Shown piece after piece: positions 44,404 through 53,523 of a DNA stretch of 64,000 bases (position 1 is its first letter; the number at the start of each line of letters is the position of its first letter). The stretch covers positions 1 to 64,000 of the forward strand of contig CAZHIC010000007.1 of assembly GCA_964532405.1 (NCBI GenBank), given 5' to 3'. Made by a program: the position numbers and the translations under genes. The stretch comes from PALSA-1006 sp964532405. Lineage in GTDB: Bacteria; Pseudomonadota; Gammaproteobacteria; Burkholderiales; Gallionellaceae. The notes under the pieces were generated by a model. That model saw only the letters and a list, made by a program, of their open reading frames with translations, searched no databases and was not told where the DNA came from.

Positions 44404-45669
44404 ATGAGTACGTTTTTGTTTGATGCAACAAAATTGCTTCGCCCTTCCTTGCGCTACTTCATTTTCTGTATTTCGCTCCTCATAACCGCGCTGCCCCACC
44501 CCGCACTCGCTGAGGGTACTGTTCAAATTCAACCCGCAGGATTCTATCTGCCCGGCTCTCCGACTTGGACGGGCGCAACTCCTGCTGCTGTTTGTGTCGC
44601 TCATCCCAATTTCTGCGGCTGGGCACCGGGGACACTAATCAGCAGCATGACTTGCGGGATCGTGCCCGGCTCTGCTGTTTACAATCCCAGTTTTTGCATC
44701 AGCCACACCGAGCCGATTGTTCCTCTATCTTCTTGTCCACCCAATTCCACGGGAACGCCGATGCCGATTAACCCAACTGTTTGCACTTGCAACGCCGGCT
44801 ACCAGCCCGACTCCGCAGGAACAAGCTGCGTGCCAAGCCAAGAAGGCCTCATCATCACCCTGCAAGGCGGCACGACCACACAACATTCAACTTTGTTGCC
44901 ATTCAATGCGGTCGTGAAAGACCAGAATAGTGTGGTTCAGTCGGGCAAGCAAGTTACCATCACAGCCACTGTGCAAAATGGAACGGGTGGGCACATCCAC
45001 ACTGAAAACCGCCCCAAGGGAAACTTTACGTGCTCCTCCTCGTTAGGGACATCGCCAGCGACTTGCACTTTAACAACGGATGGCAGCGGACAAGCTCCGT
45101 TTGAATTTGTCGCTACACCGATCTCCGGCACGCACACCATCACGGCCACTTGCACGGGTTGCAGCAATACCGCAACGGCTCAAGTTAATGTGAAGGTGGA
45201 CGGACTGACCCCGATTCCTGCTGCGCCAAAACTGTATGCGCTGCAAGATTCCGCAGGAGCGGTGATCGGTGCGGTTGCGGGGAAACATACGGTTAACCAC
45301 TATCTCACGAGCACGGCGATAGGCAAGTTGAATAAATTTGCTACAAACTATCAAAAGACCAATCCCGGTGCAAAGTTGTACCTCAACGATGCCAGCCTAG
45401 TGTGGGGCGGCTTGTTCGATGTCGGGAGCTCACCTTGGATGTCCCCGCACAACGGGCACAATCGCGGGATGTCGATTGACATCCGCGCTGCAAACAGCGG
45501 CGTGAACAATGAAGGCGCAGTGCCTGCTACAGCCTTCGCTAAAGTCTCAAAAAGCGCAGCAGATGCACATGCTAAAGCAGCCCTGCATTGCTCGGATAAC
45601 GGTGTCCTGAGAATCGGCGCTCCATGCAATGGCATACCGAACAACCGGCACTTCCACGTTGACTTTTAG
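44404..45669 (+). CDS. Secreted LAS-type metallopeptidase with EGF-like and Ig-like segments
   Basis: The 421-residue protein begins with a signal peptide (about 1-36, ending ALA). A Cys-rich stretch follows (CPPNSTGTP, CTCNAGYQPDSAGTSC, EGF-like) at about 115-145, then a bacterial Ig-like (Big) domain (about 148-265, ITLQGGTTTQHSTLLPFNAVVKD-type). The C-terminal domain carries a zinc-peptidase arrangement: His352-x6-Asp359 in GHNRGMSID and the HFH pair 416-418 at the extreme C-terminus. This is the LAS (M15/M74-like) pattern of murein peptidases. It probably cuts peptidoglycan cross-links or stem peptides in the envelope. Substrate and exact subfamily are not decided. Confidence 0.75.
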   Translation: MSTFLFDATKLLRPSLRYFIFCISLLITALPHPALAEGTVQIQPAGFYLPGSPTWTGATPAAVCVAHPNFCGWAPGTLISSMTCGIVPGSAVYNPSFCISHTEPIVPLSSCPPNSTGTPMPINPTVCTCNAGYQPDSAGTSCVPSQEGLIITLQGGTTTQHSTLLPFNAVVKDQNSVVQSGKQVTITATVQNGTGGHIHTENRPKGNFTCSSSLGTSPATCTLTTDGSGQAPFEFVATPISGTHTITATCTGCSNTATAQVNVKVDGLTPIPAAPKLYALQDSAGAVIGAVAGKHTVNHYLTSTAIGKLNKFATNYQKTNPGAKLYLNDASLVWGGLFDVGSSPWMSPHNGHNRGMSIDIRAANSGVNNEGAVPATAFAKVSKSAADAHAKAALHCSDNGVLRIGAPCNGIPNNRHFHVDF

Positions 45670-45679
45670 GAGCGGAACA

Positions 45680-45904
45680 ATGAGAGCATCCAACAAGCTG
45701 TATGTGGGTATTGCGGCAATGGCGATTTCGCTGTGCGCGCAAGCCTATTCGGGCGAAAGCATCGTGCGCGATCCGGCTACGGGCGACTACACCATCACCT
45801 ACAAGGGCGATTCTAATGCGACCGAACTATCGCAAACGATCTTCGTTCCCTCCACCAAGATTGATCCCTCTATCCGCTCCAGCTTCCGCTTGGGTGAGAC
45901 ATGA
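45680..45904 (+). CDS. Small secreted hypothetical protein, 74 aa
   Basis: A signal peptide (about 1-23, LYVGIAAMAISLCAQAYS) precedes a short mature part with SIVRDPATGDYTITYKG, which reads like a single beta-rich repeat, and ends RSSFRLGET. ATG 45680 has AGGAGCGG upstream and lies ten bases after the peptidase stop, so both genes should be on one mRNA. It may be an inhibitor or accessory factor of the peptidase; this is inference from adjacency only. Confidence 0.7.
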   Translation: MRASNKLYVGIAAMAISLCAQAYSGESIVRDPATGDYTITYKGDSNATELSQTIFVPSTKIDPSIRSSFRLGET

Positions 45905-45992
45905 GACATAAATCGGCTTCTGAAACAACGCCTTTCCTGTTAATATCGCGCCCCTGTTAAATTCCCTGTGTGGCGTTCACTTTCAGCATCAA

Positions 45993-47261
45993 ATGAGTAA
46001 TCCAACATTACAAGCCGTGCGCGGCATGAACGATATTCTGCCGGATGAGGCGCAATTGTGGCTGTGGTTCGAGGACACGGTGCGCGAGTGGCTAGAAGCC
46101 TACGGTTATCGCAACATCCGTATGCCGCTGGTGGAACCGACAGCGCTGTTCAAGCGCGCTATCGGCGAAGTCACCGACATCGTCGAGAAGGAGATGTATA
46201 GCTTCGAGGATGGTCTTAACGGCGACCTGCTTACCTTGCGCCCTGAGGGGACGGCTTCCTGCGTGCGCGCCGTGTTGCAACACAATTTGCTGTATAACGC
46301 GCCGCAGCGTTTGTACTATAGCGGCGCGATGTTCCGCCACGAGCGCCCGCAAAAAGGGCGCTATCGCCAGTTTCACCAGATCGGGGTCGAGGCGCTGGGC
46401 TTTGCCGGGCCGGATATCGACGCAGAACAAATTTTGATGTGCGCGCGCCTGTGGAAAAAGCTGGGCATACGCGATGTGAATTTGCAGATCAATACGCTGG
46501 GCGACAGTGCATCGCGCCAGCGTCATCGCGAAAAGCTGATCGCCTATTTTGAACAGTATGCGGATAAATTGGATGCGGATGCGACGCGCCGTTTGCATAC
46601 TAATCCGCTGCGTATTTTGGACAGCAAGAATCCCGCGATGCAGGAGATTATCGTTGGCGCCCCCAGCCTGATGGATGAGCTGGATGCCGAGGCCGTCGCG
46701 CATTTCGAAGCGGTGCAGGCCATCCTCAAGCGGCATGGTGTGGCTTATGAGATCAATCCGCGTCTGGTGCGCGGACTGGATTACTACAATCGCACCGTGT
46801 TCGAGTGGGTCACCACGCGTTTGGGCGCGCAAGGTACCATCTGCGCCGGAGGCCGTTTCGACGGCTTGATCGAACAGATCGGCGGCAAGCCCGCTCCCGC
46901 TTGCGGTTTTGCGATGGGCATTGAACGCTTGCTGGCGCTGTTGCAGGAAGACGGCATGCAGAATCCTGCTGCACCCTTGGATGTGTATCTGGTGCATCAG
47001 GGTGAATCGGCCAGCAAACTGGCGAGCGCAGTGGCGGAACAGTTGCGCGATGCGAATTTGAAGGTGGTGCTGCATTGCGGCGGCGGCAGTTTTAAATCGC
47101 AGATGAAGAAGGCGGATGCTAGCGGTGCTCTATGTGCGGTCATTATCGGTGACGATGAGGCGCGGGCGGGGCAAGCGACATTGAAGCCATTGCGCGGTGG
47201 CGGCGAGCAAGCCCGTGTGGCACTGACAGAATTGCCGCAGAAATTTTTTGAACTTAATTAA
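45993..47261 (+). CDS. hisS: Histidyl-tRNA synthetase
   Basis: This class II synthetase charges tRNA-His. Of 422 residues, visible blocks are VRGMNDILPDE, TLRPEGTASCVRA (motif 2 region), MFRHERPQKGRYRQFHQ, the histidine motifs LVRGLDYYNRTVFEW and GGRFDGL, motif 3 GFAMGIERLL, and a C-terminal anticodon-binding domain (about 330-420). It begins the conserved run hisS-yfgM-bamB-der. Confidence 0.97.
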   Translation: MSNPTLQAVRGMNDILPDEAQLWLWFEDTVREWLEAYGYRNIRMPLVEPTALFKRAIGEVTDIVEKEMYSFEDGLNGDLLTLRPEGTASCVRAVLQHNLLYNAPQRLYYSGAMFRHERPQKGRYRQFHQIGVEALGFAGPDIDAEQILMCARLWKKLGIRDVNLQINTLGDSASRQRHREKLIAYFEQYADKLDADATRRLHTNPLRILDSKNPAMQEIIVGAPSLMDELDAEAVAHFEAVQAILKRHGVAYEINPRLVRGLDYYNRTVFEWVTTRLGAQGTICAGGRFDGLIEQIGGKPAPACGFAMGIERLLALLQEDGMQNPAAPLDVYLVHQGESASKLASAVAEQLRDANLKVVLHCGGGSFKSQMKKADASGALCAVIIGDDEARAGQATLKPLRGGGEQARVALTELPQKFFELN

Positions 47262-47280
47262 ATTTGAATAGGATATAAAT

Positions 47281-47919
47281 ATGTCAACGCTCGATTTGCA
47301 AGAACAAGAACAGGTAGACGCCCTTAAATCGTGGTGGAATGAAAATGGTAAATGGGTGGTTGCGGCAATCGTGATCGCACTGTTGGGCTACGCCGGGATG
47401 CAATTCTGGAAGAGCCATCAGGCGCAGCAAGCGGGTGAGGCTTCCAAGCTGTATGCCGAGGTGGAAAAGCAAATAATGACTAACGATCCCAAGCGCGTGA
47501 ACGATGCGGTCGCCGCGCTGGTCGACAAGTTCGGCGGCAGTGCTTATGCGCCGCGCGCGCAATTGCTGGCGGTGCAAGCCAATGTACAGGCCAAGGATAT
47601 GACCCGTGCAAAGACCCAGTTGCAATGGGTGATCGAGCATGCGCATGAAACGGGTTTGCAAGATACCGCGCGTTTGAAATTGGCCAGCATCCTGCTGGAT
47701 GAAAAAAATTACGATGAGGCGCTCAAACAGCTCAATGCAACGCATCCAGAAGCCTTCACCGGTTTGTATGCCGATCTGAAAGGCGATGTGTTGAGCGCGC
47801 AAGGCAAGACTGAAGAGGCGCGGGCTGCTTATAAGCGGGCGCTCGACAAGATTGAAGCGAAGAGCATGTACCGCAATCTGGTACAGCTGAAGCTGGATGG
47901 TCTCGGGGACGCCAAATGA
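47281..47919 (+). CDS. yfgM: YfgM-type TPR membrane protein
   Basis: This 212-residue inner-membrane protein has one N-terminal membrane segment (about 24-42, WVVAAIVIALLGYAGMQFW) and periplasmic tetratricopeptide-like repeats. In E. coli YfgM is an ancillary subunit near the Sec translocon that works with PpiD in chaperone traffic. The gene starts 19 bases after hisS and overlaps bamB by four bases. Confidence 0.9.
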   Translation: MSTLDLQEQEQVDALKSWWNENGKWVVAAIVIALLGYAGMQFWKSHQAQQAGEASKLYAEVEKQIMTNDPKRVNDAVAALVDKFGGSAYAPRAQLLAVQANVQAKDMTRAKTQLQWVIEHAHETGLQDTARLKLASILLDEKNYDEALKQLNATHPEAFTGLYADLKGDVLSAQGKTEEARAAYKRALDKIEAKSMYRNLVQLKLDGLGDAK

Positions 47920-49046
47920 AATTAAGTCGCGGCATTGCCATATCGCTGCTGGTCGTGTTCGCGGCGGGATGCTCCAGCGATAAGGCGGCAGTCAGTCCGG
48001 CGAGTCTGGTGAATTTCACGTCGTCCGCCAAGTATGAAGTGCGCTGGAGGCAGAGTGTGGGCAAGATGGGAGACAACGTCTTGCTCCCTGTGGTCACTGC
48101 GGAATCTGTATTCGCTGCGAACAGCAAAGGTATCGTTCAGCGGTTCGACCGTAACAGCGGGAAACGGCTGTGGCGCATCGACAGCGGGTTTGTGATTTCC
48201 GGCGGCGTCGGGGCGGGTGGTGGAGCAGCGTTGGTGGGCGGTGAGAAAGGTGAGGTCGCTGCCTACGAAGAAGGTGCGGGCCAGCTGCGCTGGAAGAGCA
48301 AAATGTCCAGCGAAGTGTTGAGTGCGCCGAATTTTGCAGACGGAGTCGTCGTTGTGCGCACCGGAGATGGTCGTATCGCGGGCTTGGATAGTCAGAATGG
48401 CAAGCGCTTATGGTTGTATGAGCGGGCGACACCGGCGCTGGTCGCGCGTAGCAATGCCGGGGTGACAATACGCAACGGCATCGTGTACGCAGGTTTTCCG
48501 GCAGGAAAATTGGCTGCTATCGGGCTGCACAATGGTGTCGTCGTGTGGGAAGCATCGGTTTCGCAGCCGCGCGGCAATACCGAACTGGAGCGCGTCAGCG
48601 ACATCACCAGCCTTCCCATCGTGGATGATAGCCAAGTATGTGCGGTCGCTTTTCAGGGGCGTCTCGCTTGTTTCGATGCCGAACGCGGAGGATCGTTGTG
48701 GACGCGCGATCTTTCCAGCGACAAGGGCTTGACCATGTCGCGCAAATACCTGTTCTTGACCGACAGCGCAGGCGACGTATTGGCGCTCGACAAACTCAGT
48801 GGCAGCTCGTATTGGAAGAACGATCAAATGCACTTGCGCAAAACAACGGCTCCTTTAGCGTTGGATAATTATTTGGTGGTTGCAGATTTTGAAGGCTATC
48901 TGCACGCCTTGAACCGTGACGACGGCAGCTTTGTGGCACGCTTCAGAACAGATGGCAGCGCGATTCGCTCTGCCCCTGATGTTTCGGGCGACGGCTTCGT
49001 GGTGCAAACCAGCGATGGCGGCTTGTATTCCATCGTTATTCATTAA
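47916..49046 (+). CDS. bamB: Outer membrane assembly lipoprotein BamB
   Basis: It is a beta-propeller lipoprotein of the BAM complex that inserts outer-membrane barrels. The 376-residue precursor has a lipobox FAAGC with Cys19, then PQQ-like repeats (RFDRNSGKRLWRID, SQNGKRLWLYE, LDKLSGSSYWK, RDDGSFVARFRTDGS). Order yfgM-bamB-der is the standard one. Confidence 0.95.
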   Translation: MKLSRGIAISLLVVFAAGCSSDKAAVSPASLVNFTSSAKYEVRWRQSVGKMGDNVLLPVVTAESVFAANSKGIVQRFDRNSGKRLWRIDSGFVISGGVGAGGGAALVGGEKGEVAAYEEGAGQLRWKSKMSSEVLSAPNFADGVVVVRTGDGRIAGLDSQNGKRLWLYERATPALVARSNAGVTIRNGIVYAGFPAGKLAAIGLHNGVVVWEASVSQPRGNTELERVSDITSLPIVDDSQVCAVAFQGRLACFDAERGGSLWTRDLSSDKGLTMSRKYLFLTDSAGDVLALDKLSGSSYWKNDQMHLRKTTAPLALDNYLVVADFEGYLHALNRDDGSFVARFRTDGSAIRSAPDVSGDGFVVQTSDGGLYSIVIH

Positions 49047-49064
49047 ACATAATTTAAACTCATC

Positions 49065-50465
49065 ATGCTACCCACACTGGTTTTAGTCGGTCGTCCCAAT
49101 GTGGGTAAATCCACTCTGTTTAATCGCCTTACGCGTAGCCGCGATGCTCTCGTTGCCGACCAGCCGGGGCTGACTCGGGATCGCCATTACGGGCGCGGAC
49201 GCATCGGCGAACGGCCTTTTCTGGTGGTGGATACGGGCGGCCTGGAGCCGGTTGCCAAAGAAGGCATCCTGCACGAGATGGCGAAGCAGACACGCCAGGC
49301 CATCGACGAAGCCGACCTCGTGTTGTTCCTCGTGGATGGACGCGAAGGCCTCACGCCGCAAGACCGCATCATCGCCACGCAATTGCGCAAAACCGGACGT
49401 CCTCTGATGCTGTTGGTGAACAAGGCGGAAGGCATGCAGCGTGCCCGCGTTACCAGTGATTTTTTTGAACTGGGCTTGGGCGAGCCGATTCCCATTTCAT
49501 CGGCGCACGGCGACAATGTTGCGGAGATGATCGAGGTGGCGCTGGATGAATTGCCCGTGCGCGAAGAGGAGCCGGAAGTAAAATCCGACCATCCCAAGCT
49601 GGCCATTGTCGGACGCCCCAACGTGGGTAAATCGACGCTGGTGAATGCCATTCTCGGCGAAGAGCGCGTCATTGCTTTCGATCAACCCGGCACCACGCGC
49701 GACAGTATCTACATTGATTTCGAGCGCGGCGGCAAGCCGTACACCATCATCGACACGGCAGGTGTGCGCCGCCGTGGCAAGATCGACGAGGCCATCGAAA
49801 AATTCTCGGTGGTGAAAACATTGCAAGCCATAGAAGATGCTAACGTCGTGGTGTTGGTGGTGGATGCGAGCGATGAGATCACCGAACAGGATGCGCATTT
49901 GGCCGACTTTGTGCTGGAAGCCGGACGTGCCTTGGTGCTGGCAGTCAACAAATGGGACGGACTGGACGAATACAAACGCTCCACCGCCAAGCGCGACATC
50001 GACCGCAAATTGCATTTTTTGGACTTCGCCAAACATCACTTCATCTCGGCTTTGAATGGCAGCGGAGTGGACGCGGTGCTGAAGTCGGTGAACGAAGCCT
50101 ATGCCGCCGCGATGACGAAACTGGCCACGCCGCAACTCACGCGCGTGTTGCTGGCCGCCGTCGAAAAACAACAGCCGCCGCGCGGCAGCATCTTCCGCCC
50201 CAAGATGCGTTATGCCCATCAGGGCGGCAGCAATCCGCCGCTCATCATTGTCCACGGCAGCGCCTTGGATAAAGTGCCGGACAGTTATAAGCGCTATCTG
50301 GAAAAGTGCTTCTGCGATGCCTTCAAGCTGCAAGGCACGCCGCTGCGCGTCGAATTCAAGGCCGGTAAAAATCCCTTCGCCGACAAGAAGCCGCGCCCGC
50401 TCACCGAGAGCGAACAGCGCGCCGCCCATCGTGCCCGTATTCGCGGGCGCAGACTGTACGGCTGA
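49065..50465 (+). CDS. der: Ribosome-associated GTPase Der
   Basis: This double-G-domain GTPase acts in 50S maturation. Of 466 residues, GRPNVGKST occurs twice (about 8-16 and 182-190), each with its DTGG/DTAG G3 motif and NKxxG/NKWD G4 motif. A KH-like domain (about 355-440) ends with a basic tail (ARIRGRRLYG). A strong hairpin follows 19 bases after the stop. Confidence 0.97.
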   Translation: MLPTLVLVGRPNVGKSTLFNRLTRSRDALVADQPGLTRDRHYGRGRIGERPFLVVDTGGLEPVAKEGILHEMAKQTRQAIDEADLVLFLVDGREGLTPQDRIIATQLRKTGRPLMLLVNKAEGMQRARVTSDFFELGLGEPIPISSAHGDNVAEMIEVALDELPVREEEPEVKSDHPKLAIVGRPNVGKSTLVNAILGEERVIAFDQPGTTRDSIYIDFERGGKPYTIIDTAGVRRRGKIDEAIEKFSVVKTLQAIEDANVVVLVVDASDEITEQDAHLADFVLEAGRALVLAVNKWDGLDEYKRSTAKRDIDRKLHFLDFAKHHFISALNGSGVDAVLKSVNEAYAAAMTKLATPQLTRVLLAAVEKQQPPRGSIFRPKMRYAHQGGSNPPLIIVHGSALDKVPDSYKRYLEKCFCDAFKLQGTPLRVEFKAGKNPFADKKPRPLTESEQRAAHRARIRGRRLYG

Positions 50466-50483
50466 CGCAGGGCTGGCATTTTT

Positions 50484-50503
50484 GGGCCAATTTGAATTGG
50501 CCC
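50484..50503 (+). terminator. Hairpin after der (terminator-like)
   Basis: GGGCCAATTTGAATTGGCCC is a perfect palindrome. The tract that follows is pyrimidine-rich but not a clean T run, so rho-independent action is uncertain. Confidence 0.5.
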
Positions 50504-50700
50504 ATGTTTCCCCTTCTATTCCCCTAAAGAAAATGAACTGCTTACCGTTAGAGTAGTGTCTGGCTGCACGCGTGTCGCTTACCCACAGGGGAAGCCGGTT
50601 CGTGGGCGATTTGTAACGCTGGGGTAATACAGTTTTGATAGCATTGAGGCGGGGTCGCTGCATGGTGCAGACGCCCCCACTTTAATGAATGGAGGAGTAA

Positions 50701-51057
50701 ATGAAACATTTTTCACTGTTGTTGTCAGCATTGGTTTTATGTCTTAGCAGCGCTTGGGCGGTTGCAGGTAGTTGCGATGTCAATTACACGCGCACGGCGT
50801 GTCCGGGAAAAGAAGCCATCAGTTTCAAAAAGTGTGATGGTAAAGCATCGTGTGTCCATACCGCCACGACCGATACCGAGGAAGCCTGCCGCGTAAAAGC
50901 GGTTGCGTCCTGTGCCAATGACCGTCTGGATATTACCAAGAACAAGGTGATTACCGCGACGTTCAACGGCAAACCCGTCAAGAACAAAGCGGGTGGCGCG
51001 GATCATTGCGCGGATTATGCGGAACGCGCGGCCGAGTTCGATAAGTGCGGGATGTAA
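50701..51057 (+). CDS. Small secreted eight-cysteine protein, 118 aa
   Basis: A signal peptide (about 1-22, ending AVAG) leads a mature part of about 96 residues with eight Cys (SCD, ACP, KCD, SCV, ACR, SCA, HCA, KCG), which could form four disulfides in the periplasm. There are no other motifs. A GGAGGAG ribosome site precedes the ATG. A stem-loop at about 50651-50680 lies in its leader, and a rho-independent terminator follows, so it is probably a single-gene unit. The family is unknown to me. Confidence 0.8.
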   Translation: MKHFSLLLSALVLCLSSAWAVAGSCDVNYTRTACPGKEAISFKKCDGKASCVHTATTDTEEACRVKAVASCANDRLDITKNKVITATFNGKPVKNKAGGADHCADYAERAAEFDKCGM

Positions 51058-51068
51058 TATAAAAATAA

Positions 51069-51114
51069 GCCGCCTTCGCGCCATGCTACGGTGACGCAAA
51101 GGGCGGTGTTTTTT
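51069..51114 (+). terminator. Rho-independent terminator after the eight-cysteine protein gene
   Basis: GCCGCCTTCGCG (51069-51080) pairs imperfectly with CGCAAAGGGCGG (about 51095-51106), and six T follow. The chemoreceptor gene begins 13 bases later. Confidence 0.8.
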
Positions 51115-51126
51115 GGGGGAGTGGAC

Positions 51127-52785
51127 ATGCTAAAAAATTTATCGCTAAATCAAAAAATCATTGCGGTGCAATGTATTTCTTTGCTGCTGCTGATCGGGAC
51201 GTTGGCTTTGGCTGTTTTCGCAATGGCCGAGCTGTCCGCACGCAACAAGGAAATGGTTCTGAGCGAGAATGACACCGTTTCCGTGTTGATCCAGCTGGAC
51301 AACATGAATTTCGCCGTTCTCAGAGAGACAAAGGCCGCCAAAGATGTTTGGCTGCGCGGCGCGGATGCCGATGAAAAAAATAAAGCCATTATGGAGTTTA
51401 CCGACCAGCTCGATAATTTTCAAACCCATCAAACAATCGCGGAGGAAGCGTTGAATAAGGTGGTTAAAGTAGACCCCTCTTTGGCGGTTTTTTTGGATGA
51501 ATTGAGAGAAATTACTCTGCAACATAAGGAGGTGACTGATAAATATGCAGCTCAAATCAAAGCGCATGTGAACGCTACCGATTCGGATAACAAGGTCAAG
51601 GGTCTGGGTAAAAAGCTGTTCAGGCAGTTGCAGAAAATGCGGAGCAACTTTGTGAAAGCGGTTGAAAAATTGAATGCGGAGGATATGGTCGATATCGACC
51701 AAGGGCTTAAAACCAGCCTCAAGCTTGTTGCGGGCGCGGCACTGTTTTTCATCGCGCTGCTCTTCGCGGTATCTACCCTGTTTGTACGCTCGGTTGCCCA
51801 ACAATTGGGCGGCGATCCGCAAGATGTGCTGGCCGTGGTAAAAAATATGGCCTCCGGTAATCTGTTGCAGAACCCGGGCAAGAGACCCGTGGCCGACAGC
51901 GTGCTTGCGCATGTGTATGCCATGCAGGGCAGTCTGCGCGACATGATCGCTAAAGTGAAGGAACGCTCGCTTCATGTGGGCAACATGGCTCACGCTTTAG
52001 CGATTTCAGCGCAACAAATTTCGGCAAACGTCGATCACGAGTCTGCGGCCGTGAGCAGCATGGCTTCTTCGATCGAGCAGTTGAGCGCATCGACCTCACA
52101 AATCAGTGAGCAAGGCAACAATGCGGGGCGGATCGCCAGCCAGTCGCGCAATAACGCGGAAGAGGGCTCGCAAGTCATCAATAAAACGGTTTCGGGCTTG
52201 TTGGCTACCGCGCAAGAAATCGAAGGGGCCTCTGCCGAGGTGTCGCGCCTGGGCGATGATGCTTCGCGCATCAGCGACATCGTTAAGGTTATCCGGGAAA
52301 TCGCCGATCAAACCAATCTGCTGGCGTTGAACGCCGCGATCGAAGCGGCTCGCGCCGGAGAACAAGGGCGCGGGTTCGCGGTGGTGGCGGACGAGGTGCG
52401 CAAGCTGGCGGAGCGTACCGCGAACGCGACTAACGAGATCAACCAGATGTCCTCCAAGATCGGTGAGGTCGCCAGCCACGCCTTGGACGGGATGGATAAA
52501 GTGGTTAAAACAACGCGCCAGGGTGTGTCCGATGCCGAGTCTGCCCAAGCGTCAATCTCTAACATTCAACTGAGTTTCACTGAAGTCGCCAATGTCATTA
52601 ACGAAATTTCGGTTTCGCTGGGGGAGCAAAACTTGGCCGCAGCCGATTTGGCGCACAACACGGAGCGCGTTTCCTCGATGTCTGAGGCGAATGCGGTCGC
52701 CGCGCAAAAATTGTTTTGCCTGGCAAGTGAGCTGGAAGCCAAAGCTCAGGAAGTGCGTCAGTCGGTGGAGGTGTTTAGAGTGTAG
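51127..52785 (+). CDS. Methyl-accepting chemotaxis protein
   Basis: This chemoreceptor relays a periplasmic signal to CheA/CheW. Of 552 residues: TM1 (about 13-35), a mainly helical four-helix-bundle-like sensor (about 36-188), TM2 (about 190-210), a HAMP-like linker (RSVAQQLGGDP onward), and a long coiled-coil signalling domain. The hairpin tip contains IADQTNLLALNAAIEAARAG and GRGFAVVADEVRKLAERT. No C-terminal NWETF tether is present. The ligand is not predictable. ATG 51127 has GGGGGAG upstream; no chemotaxis genes are adjacent. Confidence 0.95.
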   Translation: MLKNLSLNQKIIAVQCISLLLLIGTLALAVFAMAELSARNKEMVLSENDTVSVLIQLDNMNFAVLRETKAAKDVWLRGADADEKNKAIMEFTDQLDNFQTHQTIAEEALNKVVKVDPSLAVFLDELREITLQHKEVTDKYAAQIKAHVNATDSDNKVKGLGKKLFRQLQKMRSNFVKAVEKLNAEDMVDIDQGLKTSLKLVAGAALFFIALLFAVSTLFVRSVAQQLGGDPQDVLAVVKNMASGNLLQNPGKRPVADSVLAHVYAMQGSLRDMIAKVKERSLHVGNMAHALAISAQQISANVDHESAAVSSMASSIEQLSASTSQISEQGNNAGRIASQSRNNAEEGSQVINKTVSGLLATAQEIEGASAEVSRLGDDASRISDIVKVIREIADQTNLLALNAAIEAARAGEQGRGFAVVADEVRKLAERTANATNEINQMSSKIGEVASHALDGMDKVVKTTRQGVSDAESAQASISNIQLSFTEVANVINEISVSLGEQNLAAADLAHNTERVSSMSEANAVAAQKLFCLASELEAKAQEVRQSVEVFRV

Positions 52786-52975
52786 TCCGCTGGCCGGATA
52801 GCGCGGGCAGACGGAAAAATGCTCTGCCCACGCCACGGTCTGAACCCGTTTTCTCCCGCTATTCGATACTTCCCGTTTTCTCTGAAGCACTATCATTCAT
52901 CTCAAGTATTAACGAAAGTTGCCGTAACTCAAATCATGAGGGTTGGTCTGGCGATAGATGAGATAGGAGGCAGTC

Positions 52976-53104
52976 ATGAAATTCCCATTTTTGTTTCTGT
53001 TGGCATTGGTATTGCTGGGCTCGTTGGTATTCTTGATGTTGGCGAGTGCGGTACTGGCTGAGTTGCAAGTGTTTGCGGATAAAAAGAGGGGTGTGAGGCG
53101 CTAA
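52976..53104 (+). CDS. Small single-pass membrane protein, 42 aa
   Basis: The frame MKFPFLFLLALVLLGSLVFL and following LMLASAVLAELQ gives one long hydrophobic helix, then a basic tail (FADKKRGVRR). A near-consensus AGGAGG lies seven bases before the ATG, which supports real translation. It is too short for normal gene callers. Function unknown. Confidence 0.55.
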   Translation: MKFPFLFLLALVLLGSLVFLMLASAVLAELQVFADKKRGVRR

Positions 53105-53150
53105 GGGAGTTGAAATTCCCTAAGCCGGACGAGCCGGAGCCAAACAGGGT

Positions 53151-53236
53151 TTCACGCGGAGGCGCGGAGACGCAGAGAAAAAACAAAGCGGGCTGGAAGC
53201 CTATATTCTCCGCGCCCCCCCCCGCGTCTCCGCGTG
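53151..53236. repeat. Palindromic repeat (CACGCGGAG...GTCTCCGCGTG)
   Basis: TTTCACGCGGAGGCGCGGAG and following bases are inverted at the right end (CGCGTCTCCGCGTGAGAA). This is a known style of dispersed repeat, and a run of C lies between the arms. Confidence 0.8.
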
Positions 53237-53328
53237 AGAAAATCTTGTCATGTTTTGACATCATTTGGCCAGTAAGTGACTAAAATACCCAATAAAAATT
53301 TCGTCACACAGCCCCCCATCCCCACCCC

Positions 53329-53373
53329 AAGCCAACTCTCCCCTTGAAGGGGGAGGCTAGGTGGGGGATGGGG
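53329..53373. repeat. Palindromic repeat (CTCCCCTTGAAGGGGGAG)
   Basis: This short inverted repeat resembles those in the MmeI-like pseudogene (near 22700) and around hflC-hisZ (57038-57193). Confidence 0.7.
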
Positions 53374-53523
53374 TAATGTTGGAGGCGTGATTAACGCTAT
53401 TTCAATAATTTCCAGCTCTCTAAGCAAGAGTTTGAATGCAAAGGATGCGGTTTCGGCTCTTCCGTATCGGCCTGTTTTCCAGTAGAGTGGACACCCGTTT
53501 AATCACAAAAAGAGCACACAGCT

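Larger units (their letters stand above)
52786..53523. other. 738-bp stretch between the chemoreceptor gene and hfq
   Basis: It contains one likely small gene (52976-53104) and two palindromic repeats (53151-53236 and 53329-53373), listed separately. The rest, including the 150 bases before hfq, shows no gene or RNA that I recognise; the hfq promoter must lie there. Confidence 0.6.

Noticed and set aside
50504..50700. Riboswitch in the leader of the eight-cysteine protein gene
   Set aside because: Only a simple stem-loop is visible; no known aptamer core could be matched by eye.
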